A stretch of DNA of 64,000 nt, from positions 45,187,359 through 45,251,358 of the forward strand of contig CM046004.1 of the NCBI GenBank assembly GCA_025175895.1, written 5' to 3'. Made by a program: the position numbers and the translations under genes. Origin of the DNA: Wurfbainia villosa. Its lineage: Eukaryota > Streptophyta > Magnoliopsida > Zingiberales > Zingiberaceae. Below, in pieces: positions 34,513-46,229 of this stretch; the first letter of the stretch is position 1, and the number at the start of each line of letters is the position of its first letter. The notes below the pieces were generated by a model. That model had not been told where the DNA came from and ran no database searches. It saw only the letters and a list, made by a program, of their open reading frames with translations.

Positions 34513-37089
34513 TGGACACTGGAAGAAGGACTGCCCCAACTGCAAGAACAATGGTATATCTTTTGGTCTAGTCGTTGAAACATGTTTAGCGGTGTTATCT
34601 ATCGGCACCTGGTGTGTAGATACGGGAGCCACTGATCATGTCTGCAATACTTTGCATGGGTTCCAGGAAACCAGACGACTGACTGAGGGGAAGATTACCG
34701 TGTACTTGGGCGATGCCACGAAGGTGGCGGTTGTTGCAGTGGGAGACGTTCATTTATCTTTTGAGAAAAATAAACTTTTTGTTCTTAAGAATTGCTTTTA
34801 TGTACCCTTATTTAGAAAAAATTTAATTTCGGTTTCTAAATTATTTATGGATGGATATTCTATTTCTTTTAATGACAGAGTTGTTATAAGAAGGAATAGG
34901 GACATTATCTGTTCGGGTGCATTGATAGAAAATTTATACACACTTGAACCAAAAGCTCCCACGATGCATATTGAAATTAATAACTCTTCTTCTAATTCCA
35001 ATAAGAGAAAAGAACCTTTGAAAATGAACCAAACATATCTTTGGCATCATAAGCTTGGTCATATTAACCTAAGCAGAATTCAAAGGTTGATAGCTGATGG
35101 ACCTTTGGGTTCATTAGTGGTGGAGGATTTCCCAACCTGTGAATCTTGCTTGGAGGGTAAAATGACCAAGAGTCCTTTTAAGGCCAAGGGGTATAGAGCC
35201 AAAGATGTGTTAGAATTGGTTCATTCTGATTTGTGTGGTCCTATGTATATCCAGGCTAGAGGTGGTTTTGAGTATTTCGTCTCTTTGATAAATGATTACT
35301 CAAGATATGGATACATTTACTTGATGCGCCGAAAGTCTGAATGCTTTGACAAGTTCAAAGAATTCAAGGCTGATGTGGTGAAACATCAAGGAAAAAGTAT
35401 CAAGACACTACGATCTGATCGTGGTGGTGAGTACCTCTTGGGAGAGTTTAGGAATTACTTATCAGAGGCTGGGATTCAATCCCAATTGACTGCACCTAAT
35501 ACACCCCAGCAGAATGGTGTAGCAGAGCGAAGGAATAGGACTCATATGTAGATGGTTAGATCGATGATGAGTTATTCTGAGTTGCCAGATTCGTTATGGG
35601 GATATGCTCTAGATACGGCGGTGTACATTCTGAACTTGGTTCTATCTAAATCAGTGTCTTCTACTCCCACAGAGTTGTGGACTAGGTGAAAGCCTAGTCT
35701 AAGACATATTCGAATATGAGAGAGTCCAGCACATGTGCTGAAGGCAGATGCTGGTAAGTTGGAACCTCGTACAAAAGTACGGATGTTCGTTGGCTATCTG
35801 AGAGGAACGAAGGGTGGTTTGTTTTATAGTCCTAGAGATCAGAGGGTGATCGTTAGCACGAACGTCAGATTTCTAGAGGAAGACTATGTGATGAGCCACA
35901 AGCCCAAGAGTAAAATTGTTCTGAAGGAATTAAAAGGGGAAGTCATTTCTTCAGTACCACTGATACAAGAAGATATACCACATGTCACTGCACCACGTGT
36001 CACAGAGGATATATAGGTGATGCCTCGTCGTAGTGGGAGGGTTGTGAGACAGCTTGATAGATTCATGTTCTTGGGAGAATCTTCTGATTTGGTCCCTGAT
36101 AAACATGAACCTAATCCCTGGACATATGACGAGGCAATCCAAGATAAAGATGCAGCATCTTGGCAAAATGCAATGAATACCGAGATTGAATCTATGGATT
36201 CAAATCAGGTCTGGGAGCTAGTAGAACCATGCGATGGTGTAAAAACCATTGGATGCAAGTGGATCTACAAAAGAAAGAGAGTAATAGATGGGAAGGTTGA
36301 GACCTTCAAAGCAAGGCTTGTTGCGAAGGGGTATTCTCAGAAAGAGGGTATCAATTATGAGGAGACCTTTTCGCCGGTAGCCATGCTTAAGTCTATCCGG
36401 ATTCTCTTATGCATAGCAGCTCATATGGATTATGAGGTGTGACAGATGGATGTCAAGACAACTTTCCTTAATGGAAGTCTTGAGGAAAACATCTATATGA
36501 AGCAATCAGAGGGATTCATTGCGAAGGGCAAAGAGCATCTTGAATGTAAGCTTAATCAGTCCATTTATGGATTGAAGCAAGCTTCGAGGTCTTGGTGTAA
36601 CGCCCGTAAAAATTTCTAGCCATTTTACGAGAATTTTTGGCTTTACGATAATGGGCTTTATGTGGGTTTTTCCGAAAATAAAAGAAAATAGCCAAAAAAC
36701 AGAGATGCAAGGCCTAGGAATTGAACCCCAAACCTCTAGAGATAGCCAAGCCCTATAGATGCACCCACTAACCAGAAGCCCAATAGGATTATATCATTAG
36801 GGGAAGAGGGGAAATTGTAGATAAGTGTGATGAGGGTAAATGAAGAGGCATGGAAAAGAGAAGAGAAACTTCTCTTCCTCCCTTTATAAAGAAGAGTGAA
36901 AGTCCCATTTGGCCACTTTTTCTTCTTCCCTCTTCTCTTCTTCTTCCTCACCGAGCTCCCTCTTCATCCATTGGCCGAAACCCCCATTCAAGCAAGGAGA
37001 AAGCTAGGTGGCTTCCATTAGGTCATCTCCCAAGCAAAGCGAAGGAAGTAAGATTCCCTCACCTGCAGTATATTAGCTTTGTAGGTCAT

Positions 37090-38060
37090 GTACATGAAAG
37101 AAAGATGGAGTTCATAGCCTTATATGTTTCGGCCAACCAAGGAATTTAGGGTTAGGGTTTGCATGAAAATGAATCTAAGGATATGATCATAGATTTTAGG
37201 CTTCAAGTAGGAATTTTTAGGTGCCAAAACCCAAGTTCATAGCCCTATATATTTCGGCCAACCAAGGTCTTGAGGGCTAGGGTTGCATGAAAAGGCTTCT
37301 AAGGGAAGTAGGAGATGTTATATGCTTCATGTAGAAATTTTAGGTAACAAAAAAACCCAAGCTTGAGCCCTTACATGTTTCGGCCAACCAAAGTATTTAG
37401 GGCTAGGGTTGCATGAAAATGCTTCTAATGATACCGTGATAAGTTATAAGCTTCATGAAGGAATTTTAGGTAATAAAAACCCAAGCTTGAGCCCTTACAT
37501 GTTTCGGCCAACCAAAGTATTTAGGGCTAGGGTTGCATGAAAATGCTTCTAATGATACCATGATAAGTTATAAGCTTCATGAAGGAATTTTTGGTAACAA
37601 AAATCCCAAGCTTGAGCCCTTACATGTTTCGGCCAACCAAAGTATTTAGGGCTAGGGTTGCATGAAAATGCTTCTAATGATACCATGATAAGTTATAAGC
37701 TTCATGAAGGAATTTTAGGTAACAAACATCCAAGCTTGATACCTTACATGTTTCGGCCAACCAAAGTATTTAGGGCTAGGGTTGCATGAAAATGCTTCTA
37801 ATGATACCATGATAAGTTATAAGTTTCATGAAGGAACTTTAGGTAATAAAAACCCAAGCTTGAGCCCTTACATGTTTCGGCCAACCAAAGTATTTAGGGC
37901 TAGGGTTGCATGAAAATGCTTCTAATGATACCATGATAAGTTATAAGCTTCATGAAGGAATTTTAGGTAACAAACATCCAAGCTTGATACCTTACATGTT
38001 TCGGCCAACCTTGGTGTTAGGGTTAGGGTTTCATGAAAACACCCCCTTATGTAGTTATGC
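37090..38060. repeat. Tandem repeat in Solo-D, unit about 125 bp, 8 copies
   Basis: The mark TTCGGCCAACC recurs at 37128, 37253, 37379, 37503, 37628, 37752, 37876 and 38000, a period of 124-126 bp. Each unit also holds AGGGCTAGGGTTGCATGAAAA. Confidence 0.93.
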
Positions 38061-38374
38061 TATGTGTATGATTTTAATATGTCATGAATTATGCCTATGT
38101 GATGAAAATGTTCATGATTCAATATGCTATGAAATATGCTTATGTGATGAACATGTTTAAGATGTAGTATGCCATGAAATTATGCCTATGTGATGAATAT
38201 GTTTATGAGGTAATATGCCATGAAACATGCCTATGTGATGAACATGTACTATGATTTAATATGCCATGAATATGCCTATGAAATATGCTTATGCGATGAA
38301 CATGTTTAAGCTTTAGGACCCCTTTAGGGCACTCTTATGTTATGAATGCATGTATGCTATGAAATGTCTGAGAT

Positions 38375-38600
38375 GGAGATGCTTCCCTTTCAAGTAGGGA
38401 TTAAGAGCTCTCCTTATGATAAGATAAGAAGGAGATGCTTCCCTTTCAAGTAGGGATTAAGAGCTCTCCTTATGATAAGATAAGACGGAGATGCTTCCCT
38501 TTTTAAGTAGGGATTAAGAGCTCTCCTTATGATAAGATAAGACGGAGATGCTTCCCTTTTTATGTTGGGGATTAAGAGCATTCTTTATGATATGACAAGA
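38375..38600. repeat. Tandem repeat in Solo-D, unit 56 bp, 4 copies
   Basis: GGAGATGCTTCCC recurs at 38375, 38431, 38487 and 38544. Confidence 0.93.
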
Positions 38601-38879
38601 AAGAAAGGAATTAAGTATTTTACGTTGTAAGAGGTTAAGTACCCGACCCGTTAGGTGGTCGTTAATCAAATCCAAAGGGACATAAGAAGACGTAAGAGGT
38701 CTTGCCCTGGTAAGACGTAAGAGGTCTTGCTCTAGTAGGTCTGGTGGCTCGCTACCCCAGCCTATTAGGGAACGCGCATTATGTGGTACTTAACCTGGGG
38801 CCCCCCATGCAAGTTATGATTATGTTGAAGTATCTATATGTATATGTTTTGAAAAGAAAGGACTTTTATGAAATTGTGC

Positions 38880-39330
38880 ATGCTTAAGTTAAAGTTTATG
38901 AATGCTTATGAACTTGTCCTTTATGCATGTTTAGATTTCATGATGCTATGAATGCTTATGGTTAAGTTTAAGAATATTTGTGACTATGGACTTTATGCAT
39001 GTTTAGATTTCATGATGCTATGAATGCTTATGGTTAAGCTAAAAAAAAATGTTTATGATTATGCCCTTTATGCATGTTAGATTTTATGAAGTTATGATGC
39101 TTATAGTTAAGTTTAAGAATATTTGTGACTATGTACTTTATGCATGTTTCATGATGTTACGGATACTTATGTTATGAATGCTTATGGTTAAGTTTAAAAA
39201 TGCTTATGATTATGTCCTTTATGCATGTTAGATTTTATGAAGTTATGATGCTTATAGTTGAGTTAAGAATATTTGTGATTATGTACTTTATGCATGTCTA
39301 AGATTTATAATGTTATGGATTGCTTATGTC
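38880..39330. repeat. Degenerate tandem repeat in Solo-D, about 63-81 bp units
   Basis: TTTATGCATGT recurs six times with variable spacing, between GCTTATG-rich stretches. The next about 600 bp to the Solo-D end hold no feature I can name. Confidence 0.8.
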
Positions 39331-41075
39331 ATGAATGCTTATGTTAAATTATGCCCTGCTTAGATTTAATTATGCTTAGCATGCTGATGTAAACTCTATG
39401 CCATGCTTAGGTTTTATGATGTGGGTATGTTGTTGATTAGTGTTGCTATGAAATACTTAGGCTATTTATGTTAGTATGCTCATGTTTCTAATTGCTTGAT
39501 GAAGTTTGTGGCTTTTGTGAGTAGGCAAGAATCTTACTAAGCTATATGCTTATAGTTTATGTTGTCCATATACTGCAGATAAAGGAAACCTGAACTAGAT
39601 AAAGTAGCAGGAAGGGCCAAGTGTGTGTGATAGTGGCATGGTGGAGAAAGACCTTGTTACTATCTGCTTATATTACATGCACAATGAAACACTTAAGACT
39701 TTGCTTCCGCTTATAAGACTTATGAATCATTAGTATCATGTTGGATGATGCTTATTTATGTTACTGTTCAATTACTTAAGAACTCATGAATGACTCTTTA
39801 TGTTATGCATGTTAGAAATGAGACAAGATATGTTAACATGCTGATTATGAATATGATATGTGACGCATGTGCAAAAGAAGGTTTAAGTTATGATAACATG
39901 TTTAAAAAAAAATAGTAAAGTAGCGGCGCCCTGAGAGCAGATAAGGGTGGGCGTTACACTTGGAACATCCGCATTGATGAGGTAATCCAGTCTTACGGAT
40001 TTATTCAAAGTCCGGATGAGTCTTGTGTATACAAGAGATGTGACGAAAATGTAGTGGTATTTCTTGTACTATACGTAGATGACATTTTGTTGATCGGTAA
40101 CAATATCAAGGTGTTATCGGACGTAAGGGTATGATTGTCTAAACAGTTTGATATGAAGGACTTGGGAAAGGTGGGACACATCCTTGAGATCAAGGTTATA
40201 AGGGATCGCAGGAAAAGGATGTTGTGCTTATCCCAAGCTTCATACATAGACATGATTATGGAGCGTTTTAGCATGCAGAACTCCAAGAAGGGTTTTCTAC
40301 CTTTCAGGCATGGAGTTCCTTTATCTAAGGAGATGTGTCCTAGAACATATGAGGAGATAGAGGGGATGAAGGCGGTTCCTTATGCTTCGGCAGTAGGAAG
40401 CCTCATGTATGCGATGCTATGTACAAGACTAGATATCTGCTATACCGTGGGCATGGTCAGTAGATATCAGAGTAATCTAGGACAGGGACATTGGACTGCG
40501 GTAAAGCATATACTGAAGTACCTGAGAAAGTCTAGGGATTATATGCTAGTTTACCGGGCAGACCAATTACTCCCTGTGGGTTACACAGATTCCGACTTCC
40601 TTTCTGATAGAGATAACAGTAAGTCTACCTCAGGTTTTGTGTTTACTTTTGGAGGTGGAGCCATTGTATGGAGGAGCATCAAGCAGAAATGCGTGGCAGA
40701 CTCCACCATGGAAGCTGAGTATGTGGTAGCCTCTGAGGCGGCCAAAGAAGCTGTGTGGCTTAGGAACTTCCTGATGCACTTGGATGTGATTCCTGGTTTG
40801 CCCAGAACTATCACAATTTTTTGTGATAATAGTGGTGCAGTTGCAAACTCGAAGGAACCACGAGCCCATAAGGCAAGTAAGCATATAGAGCGCAAGTACC
40901 ACCTGATACGAAAAATCAGAAAGAGAGGAGAAGTTGCTGTGGCCAAGATTGCATCAGAGGATAACCTAGCAGATCCTTTCACTAAGGCCCTTCCGGCGAG
41001 AGCTTCTGATAGGCATGTGGAGGGAATGGGGATCAGATGTATGGCAGTTTGAGGACAGCATAGTCTTTTAGTATA

Positions 41076-41085
41076 AGTGGGAGAT
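41076..41085 (+). other. Copia-A polypurine tract
   Basis: AGTGGGAGAT directly before the LTR. Confidence 0.85.
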
Positions 41086-43591
41086 TGTAGGGATGTATAC
41101 TGAAAAGTCTATCTTTTATATGAACATCTTCATTTTGAAATAAGAATCACATGATCATTGTTTGCATTTTTATGGTTATGCAATATTGTCTAATACATTA
41201 CATTGTAGATAACATGGTCTGTGGTGTCACATGAGAGATCATGTTATCGGTTCCTTGTAAAGTATAAGTAAAGGCTCAAAACCGAGTTGGCTTTCGACAA
41301 ACCATCGGAATGGTTGTAGTGTGATTTGGTATTGGTTTGTCTTGACCATAGAATCTATTAGAAATATATGAGAGATGTCCTAAGGCAATCACCTTATGTT
41401 TGAACCATTTATACGATAAATGAAGATTCACTATTTGAGTAAACATATTTTCATGTATTTGATTAGATCTTAAACTCATTTACTGAATGTCCACGATACG
41501 ATTCACAGCATGAGAGAATTTGTGATTGGATCACAACTAGTGAGTATCTCTACATGTGTAATTGTGATGTATCGGAATTATCCCTAGTCGATGAATTGAT
41601 GGATTTGGACACCATTGGTTCTGTCGAGACTAGCACGAAGTAAACTCTTTGGTGTATCCAAGCAGCTGATTCTCACTGGCTGGAGACATTGTGATGTCCA
41701 GAGTTGATCGTGGATGCTAGTTATGGTAACTAGTTCATTGGAGTGACCAGCCGTAAGACTTCATATGGTTCTCTGTATATATAGATATGTCAATGAAGTT
41801 CTTACTGTAGCTTAAGTGCGATGTTCCTTTAACTTGCGGTATTCAAGTCATCTTGATCAAAAAGACTTATGCTTTGACATCTTAAGCAAGCATCTCTAAG
41901 GAGATGTGGACCCGGGATGATTGGGTATAAGTCGAAGTGATCGAAGGTGTTTGAATAGCCTATAAAGGATTCACCACTCTTTGCGAGGAGATGTATACCC
42001 ATGGCCTCTCGTCGGATTGTTACTAAAGTCTTTGGCCAAAGCATTACATGTTTAGAGTAAGGTACTCTTCGATACATGTGCAGTAACTAGAATCCGTAGG
42101 ATGAGGAAATGATACTTGGGCTAGGTGTGACGTAGTCAGCCTAGTGGAGACTGACACTATAGACCATGTCCTGAACCAAGTGGGTATAAGATGAGTGAAG
42201 GGAATGGGGCACGATTCATTCGAGCTGCTGAAGGGTTTCAGAAATAGTTCTGGATCAACCGTTGATCTTTTCGATTAATTGGGGATCATGATGTACTACT
42301 AGGTGCCACTCATGATCGTTCTATAATTAATGGTTAATTATAAATGGCCAACATAAACTGAGAACCTATTTGGTCACACGCACAACGAGCGTAATCCGAA
42401 GGATTTAAAACGAGCTTGAGAATGACATTCTCAGACCGAGAGAAACTAGGTTTGGTTGGACCAAACATGGAGCGAGCATGAAATCTTTTCAGTCACAATG
42501 GAAGCGTGGATGGATAGTGTCTTATGAAGACATGATGGATGAACCAAATTGGTTTGGTTCTAATCCAATGGAGGAGAATAAACCAAAGGGTTTGGTTTGT
42601 TTTAAACGAATGAACCAAAGTTGGTTCGGTTCGTTTTAACTTAAAATAAACCATCATGGTTTTGTTTATTTTAACTTAAATTAATGGAGCGGGTTAACGG
42701 GCCATTGGTTATGATCCGATAACCATTAAGGGAATTTGTTCTCTATAAAATAGGGCGTATGGGTTTTTGTTAAACCCTAATCCAAAAGCCTTGCAACCCT
42801 AATTGTTGTCGCCCCCTCCTCTCCTTGGTGTAGTCGACGCTAACCCTAGTGTCGCCGCCCACCACCACCTAGCTCCCTTGTCGGCATCCAGAAGGTACTG
42901 TCCTTCCCCCTTGCTGGCGTCGAGCTGCTGCCGGAGGAGCTCCGGTGATCTCCTTTGGGTTCGGCAATAAGGTGAGCTTCAACCTTCCCTTTTTGGCCGG
43001 CCCCTAATCCTCCACCAAAGCTGTCCTGTTTTCTGAAGAGCTTGTTTCCTTCTCGTCATAGCGTCGTTTGGACAACGTTTGGAGCTCCGACAGCGGTAGC
43101 CTTGCGGGGATTCGATCTCCGGTAATCCTCATACGTGGAGGACAAAGGATTCGTCAAACGGTTGACGAATACCTCTCCGGAGAAGCGAGTTTTTGAGGAC
43201 TCGTTTTGGATCCAAATTTTGATTCGGATCGTGATCTTCTCTCGATCACATCGTTTTCAACACGAGGCTAGTATCCCGTACGAATATGAGGCTCATGACT
43301 TTGTGAAGTCATCCCGAAGATACTCGGCGTGGATACGGATAAAGACAATTCTAGCAAGAATCGTTTCGATTGATGCCTTTCCCGCTACACGTGATAGGTC
43401 AGGTATACGTAGTATAAATTTCCTTTTATTCCAAAATTTGAATTTATGGTTATGTCTACACATGTTGTACTATGCATGTGTGTGATGTGTGTGTTGTAAT
43501 AAATTAGATTTATTATTTTATTCCTACCGCTGTGTACATGTTTACGAAACATGTTCGAACACACACTCGACGCATTGCCGGAAACCCAACA
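41086..43591 (+). repeat. LTR of 2.5 kb shared by Copia-A (3') and Copia-B (5')
   Basis: Starts TGTAGGGATG after the Copia-A polypurine tract and ends CCCAACA before a PBS that leads into Copia-B gag. It is 2506 bp. No second full copy is in the window, and a further copy is expected in the N gap. Open frames inside it (for example 43135-43485) show no domain. Confidence 0.85.
42744..42751 (+). promoter_or_regulatory. TATA box of the Copia-A/B LTR
   Basis: TATAAAAT in the last third of the LTR, preceded by CTC and followed about 30 bp on by the likely transcription start. This is a normal position for an LTR promoter. Confidence 0.5.
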
Positions 43592-43592
43592 G

Positions 43593-43606
43593 TGGTATCA
43601 TAGGCC
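43593..43606 (+). other. Copia-B primer-binding site
   Basis: TGGTATCATAGGCC, a variant of the initiator Met tRNA site, one base after the LTR end. Confidence 0.85.
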
Positions 43607-44713
43607 AGGTTGTGTTTCGACATAATCTTAAAATTGTTTTGCGATAGTTATAATGATATTTCTGAAAATTTTCTACTTTTGGAAAGTTAGAAGTATTTAT
43701 GGAAATTTTTAATTTTGGAAAGTCTAGAAGTATTTATGGAAATCTTCTACTTTTGGAAAGTTGGAAGTATTTATGGAAATTGATATTTTCCATAAATAAA
43801 TTATTTGATTAGATTTTGGAAATTTGTTTCCTAATTTAATCATGATTTGATTTGGAGAATCATATTTTATTTCCATAAATAGTTATGACATATAAAGAAG
43901 TATTATACATGACATAATTGTATGCCATGTAATTGCATTAGATGCATATCATTATGTCATGCGTGTCATGACATGTAGATGTATGCCATATATGCCATGT
44001 CATGTAGATAATAGTTATTTGCATGCAAAGAGGATGAGACATAAAACCCTAACTCAATATTAAAGCCTACACCTTCCATTAATATGGTTAGAACCAGAGT
44101 TCCATTTTTTTGTTCGGGTTGTTGGACTCTCTCCAAGCCCGGCTCGAACCCGAACATGTTCAAACCATGGAATAGTTTAATACTAATATTGTAAGTGTCA
44201 GAGGTCAATCGTTAGCTTTGGTTGTTGGACTCTCTCCAAGCCGGGCTAATTAGTTGAATGCACTCTAACCATATTAAAACTATTTCTCGATTAATGGGTT
44301 GGCCTTAACCTGGAGCATCGACTTGTTCGACTCTCTCCAAGGTCGATGTAAAGGGAGGTGAAGTTGGGTGCTATGCATATGATGCATACTTGTTAATGTG
44401 TTAACAACCCGATGTATGTGTGAACATTAAATTAGTTGATAGCACATTATGATAGTTGCATATACGTGATATGCAATCGGTATAGTTGATACCTACCATC
44501 GTAGTTATGAATGACTTGTTGGACTCTCTCCAAGGTTGTTCATATCTATGATGGATATCAGCCCATTCGGAGATGGACCTACGATCTCCCGAAGTGATTT
44601 TGGGGTTTTTGAAATTCAAAAAAATGAATGGGATTTATAAATATATATTGATGCATTTAAAAATCATTTTCTCATATATGCTCGTTTTGTATTTCTAGGT
44701 TAATCGATTGATC
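43607..44713 (+). other. Copia-B leader with repeated short hairpins
   Basis: About 1.1 kb with no conserved ORF. Near 43668-43780 a GGAAAGT-AGAAGTATTTATGG unit recurs three times. The stem-loop TTGGA-CTCTC-TCCAA occurs at 44122-44136, 44225-44239, 44326-44340 (first arm TTCGA) and 44519-44533. Confidence 0.75.
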
Positions 44714-45025
44714 ATGAAGTCTTTGAATTTGCGCACTATTTTGGATTCAAACAAATTAACTGGGCCTAACTTTCTGGACTGGCTTAGAAACCTGAGAATT
44801 GTTCTCAAGGCAGAAAAGCTAGCATATGTCCTTGAAGAGCCTCTTCCCAACCGTCCTAAGGATGATGCAACTCCAGACCAAATGTTGGTCTATCAAAAGC
44901 ATGTGGCAGATTCTGAACTGGCGAGTTACATCATGCTAGCTATGATGGTACCTGAGCTGTAAAAGCAGCATGAGCATATGGATGCCAATACTATGGTCTT
45001 CCATCTTCATGAGTTGTTTGATGAG
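44714..45025 (+). pseudogene. gag: Copia-B gag N-terminal part, cut by Gypsy-T
   Basis: ATG 44714 (MKSLNLRTILDSNKLTGPNF) opens a copia gag like that of Copia-C. A TAA at 44960-44962 stands where relatives have Gln (ELQKQH), a C-to-T change. Gypsy-T enters after the ATGAG target at 45021-45025. The frame resumes at 60966 and the two halves join without loss. Confidence 0.9.
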
Positions 45026-46188
45026 TGATACTACTGGTACTTTTTCTACCTAATTCCCAATAGAAGAGTCAGCAGGTGACCCATGACCCGTCCCCCAAAA
45101 CACCTGGTTCAGCCAAAGGGGGAAAAGGAGAAATAGTTCGGGCGAGAGTTAGACGAAGCCATCAACACGGGCGAGAGTTATCAGAAGCCATTGGCACGGG
45201 CGAGAGTTATCAGAAGCCATTGACACGGGCGAGAGTTATCGAAAGTAATCGACACGGGCGCAAGTACCAGAGGTCATCGGCACGGGCAAGTAGCGAGAGC
45301 TATCGGCACGGGCGAATGCTAGAAACAAGGAACGCAGGTGGAAAAGAGGCGGGAGGCACTTAGCTAACAGAGGACTAGGAACTGGTTCAACTAAGCAAGT
45401 CCTAAGCCAATGGGATGGAGGAAGGGTCAACTCAACCTAATCGACGCAAAGAAGTTTGCACGGAAAAGGAGAATTGGTTCGGGCTTTAGGAGAAACCCTA
45501 AGGCTAGGTCACCTATGGTATAGGGGCCTAAGTTAACTTCACCCAAGCAAAGAGGTGAGGGAAACAGTTAACCTCGTGCTGAAAAGTAAAGGAAAAGGTG
45601 CAACAGCGGGGGCCCCACGCAATATTCTGGGAGTCCTCGTTCCTCATATTTGTAATGCACTATTCTCCGGAAGAGGAGGTGGCCACGTGTACACGATGGA
45701 GATAATCCTGACGTTACGTTGAAGGAGGAGGGAAGATAAAAGGGAGAGAAGGAGGCAAGAGAAGGAGATCCGCAATCATTCACATCCAAAGAAGAGAGAA
45801 GAGGAGAGGAGAAAAGGAAGAACGGTCTCACGGAGAAGGAGGACTGAGATCTGCTTTGTTAAGTCTCTTGTATTTTCCTCATCTTGTAACATCATTGTAA
45901 GAGGTCATTTCTCCTCCACCTTCGAAACTTGCTTTGTAAAGGAGGATTTTCGTAGTGAAAAGTGCTTAGGCACCGATCCGTGAGCAACCTCACCCCGTGG
46001 AGTAGGAATCCTTATTCAACCACGTTACATCTGTGTCCGAATCTCGATTGTCGGTGTCGGGTTTTCATTTCGCCTACTTCATTTTCTTATTCTTTCTTGA
46101 TCGCACGGGGAGAATACCCCGAGACCTCCCTCATCGCCTCATCGCCTTGAAAACGGAGCGAACGGATTTTTCCCCCGCACCCGCATCA
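45026..46188 (+). repeat. Gypsy-T 5' LTR
   Basis: 1163 bp, TGATACTACT to CCGCATCA. A 29-bp minisatellite (ACGGGCGAGAG core) lies at about 45150-45315. It is a little shorter than the 3' LTR because of many 1-3 base deletions. Confidence 0.93.
45735..45743 (+). promoter_or_regulatory. Candidate TATA box in Gypsy-T 5' LTR
   Basis: GATAAAAGG within a purine-rich stretch, also present in both other LTR copies. Confidence 0.35.
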
Positions 46189-46189
46189 G

Positions 46190-46208
46190 TTGGCGCCGTC
46201 TGTGGGAA
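46190..46208 (+). other. Gypsy-T primer-binding site
   Basis: TTGGCGCCGTCTGTGGGAA, two bases after the LTR. This motif is common after LTRs of Tat elements. I do not assign the tRNA with certainty. Confidence 0.75.
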
Positions 46209-46229
46209 CCATTTGAGCTGGACATCGAG

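Larger units (their letters stand above)
36596..39958. mobile_element. Solo-D: solo LTR of a gypsy (chromovirus-like) element
   Basis: 3363 bp with perfect 10-bp inverted ends TGTAACGCCC and GGGCGTTACA and a 5-bp target duplication CTTGG (36591-36595 and 39959-39963). Such ends are typical of long LTRs of plant chromoviruses of the Tekay/Del type (from memory). It has no PBS, coding domains or second LTR, so it is a solo LTR. Its interior is made largely of three tandem arrays. Removing it restores the Copia-A RT frame. Confidence 0.82.
34513..41052 (+). pseudogene. pol: Copia-A pol: knuckle, protease, integrase, RT, RNase H, split by Solo-D
   Basis: Host coding from the zinc knuckle (GHWKKDCPNC) through protease (DTG near 34620), GAG-pre-integrase finger (HHKLGH ... 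CESC), integrase core (HSDLCGP; DDE-type), RT (WIYKRKRVIDG; YVDD at 40072-40083) and RNase H (DSTMEAEYV; FCDNSGAV), ending with a stop at 41050-41052. Solo-D interrupts RT after SRSW. Apart from that, one frame stays open with only in-frame stops at about 35549, 35688, 36014, 36440 and 40132. Three of these read as Trp TGG to TGA. Gag and leader are missing on the left because of the Copia-C insertion and the gap. Confidence 0.92.

Noticed and set aside
37090..38600. CRISPR-like arrays
   Set aside because: Units are contiguous tandem repeats without unique spacers, in a plant LTR.
36596..39958. DNA transposon with 10-bp terminal inverted repeats
   Set aside because: The TG...CA ends, the 5-bp target duplication and the TGTAACGCCC-type ends fit a long chromovirus LTR. 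There is no transposase frame.
43135..43485. 116-codon ORF as a host gene
   Set aside because: It lies wholly inside the 2.5-kb Copia-A/B LTR, without domain or splice signals.
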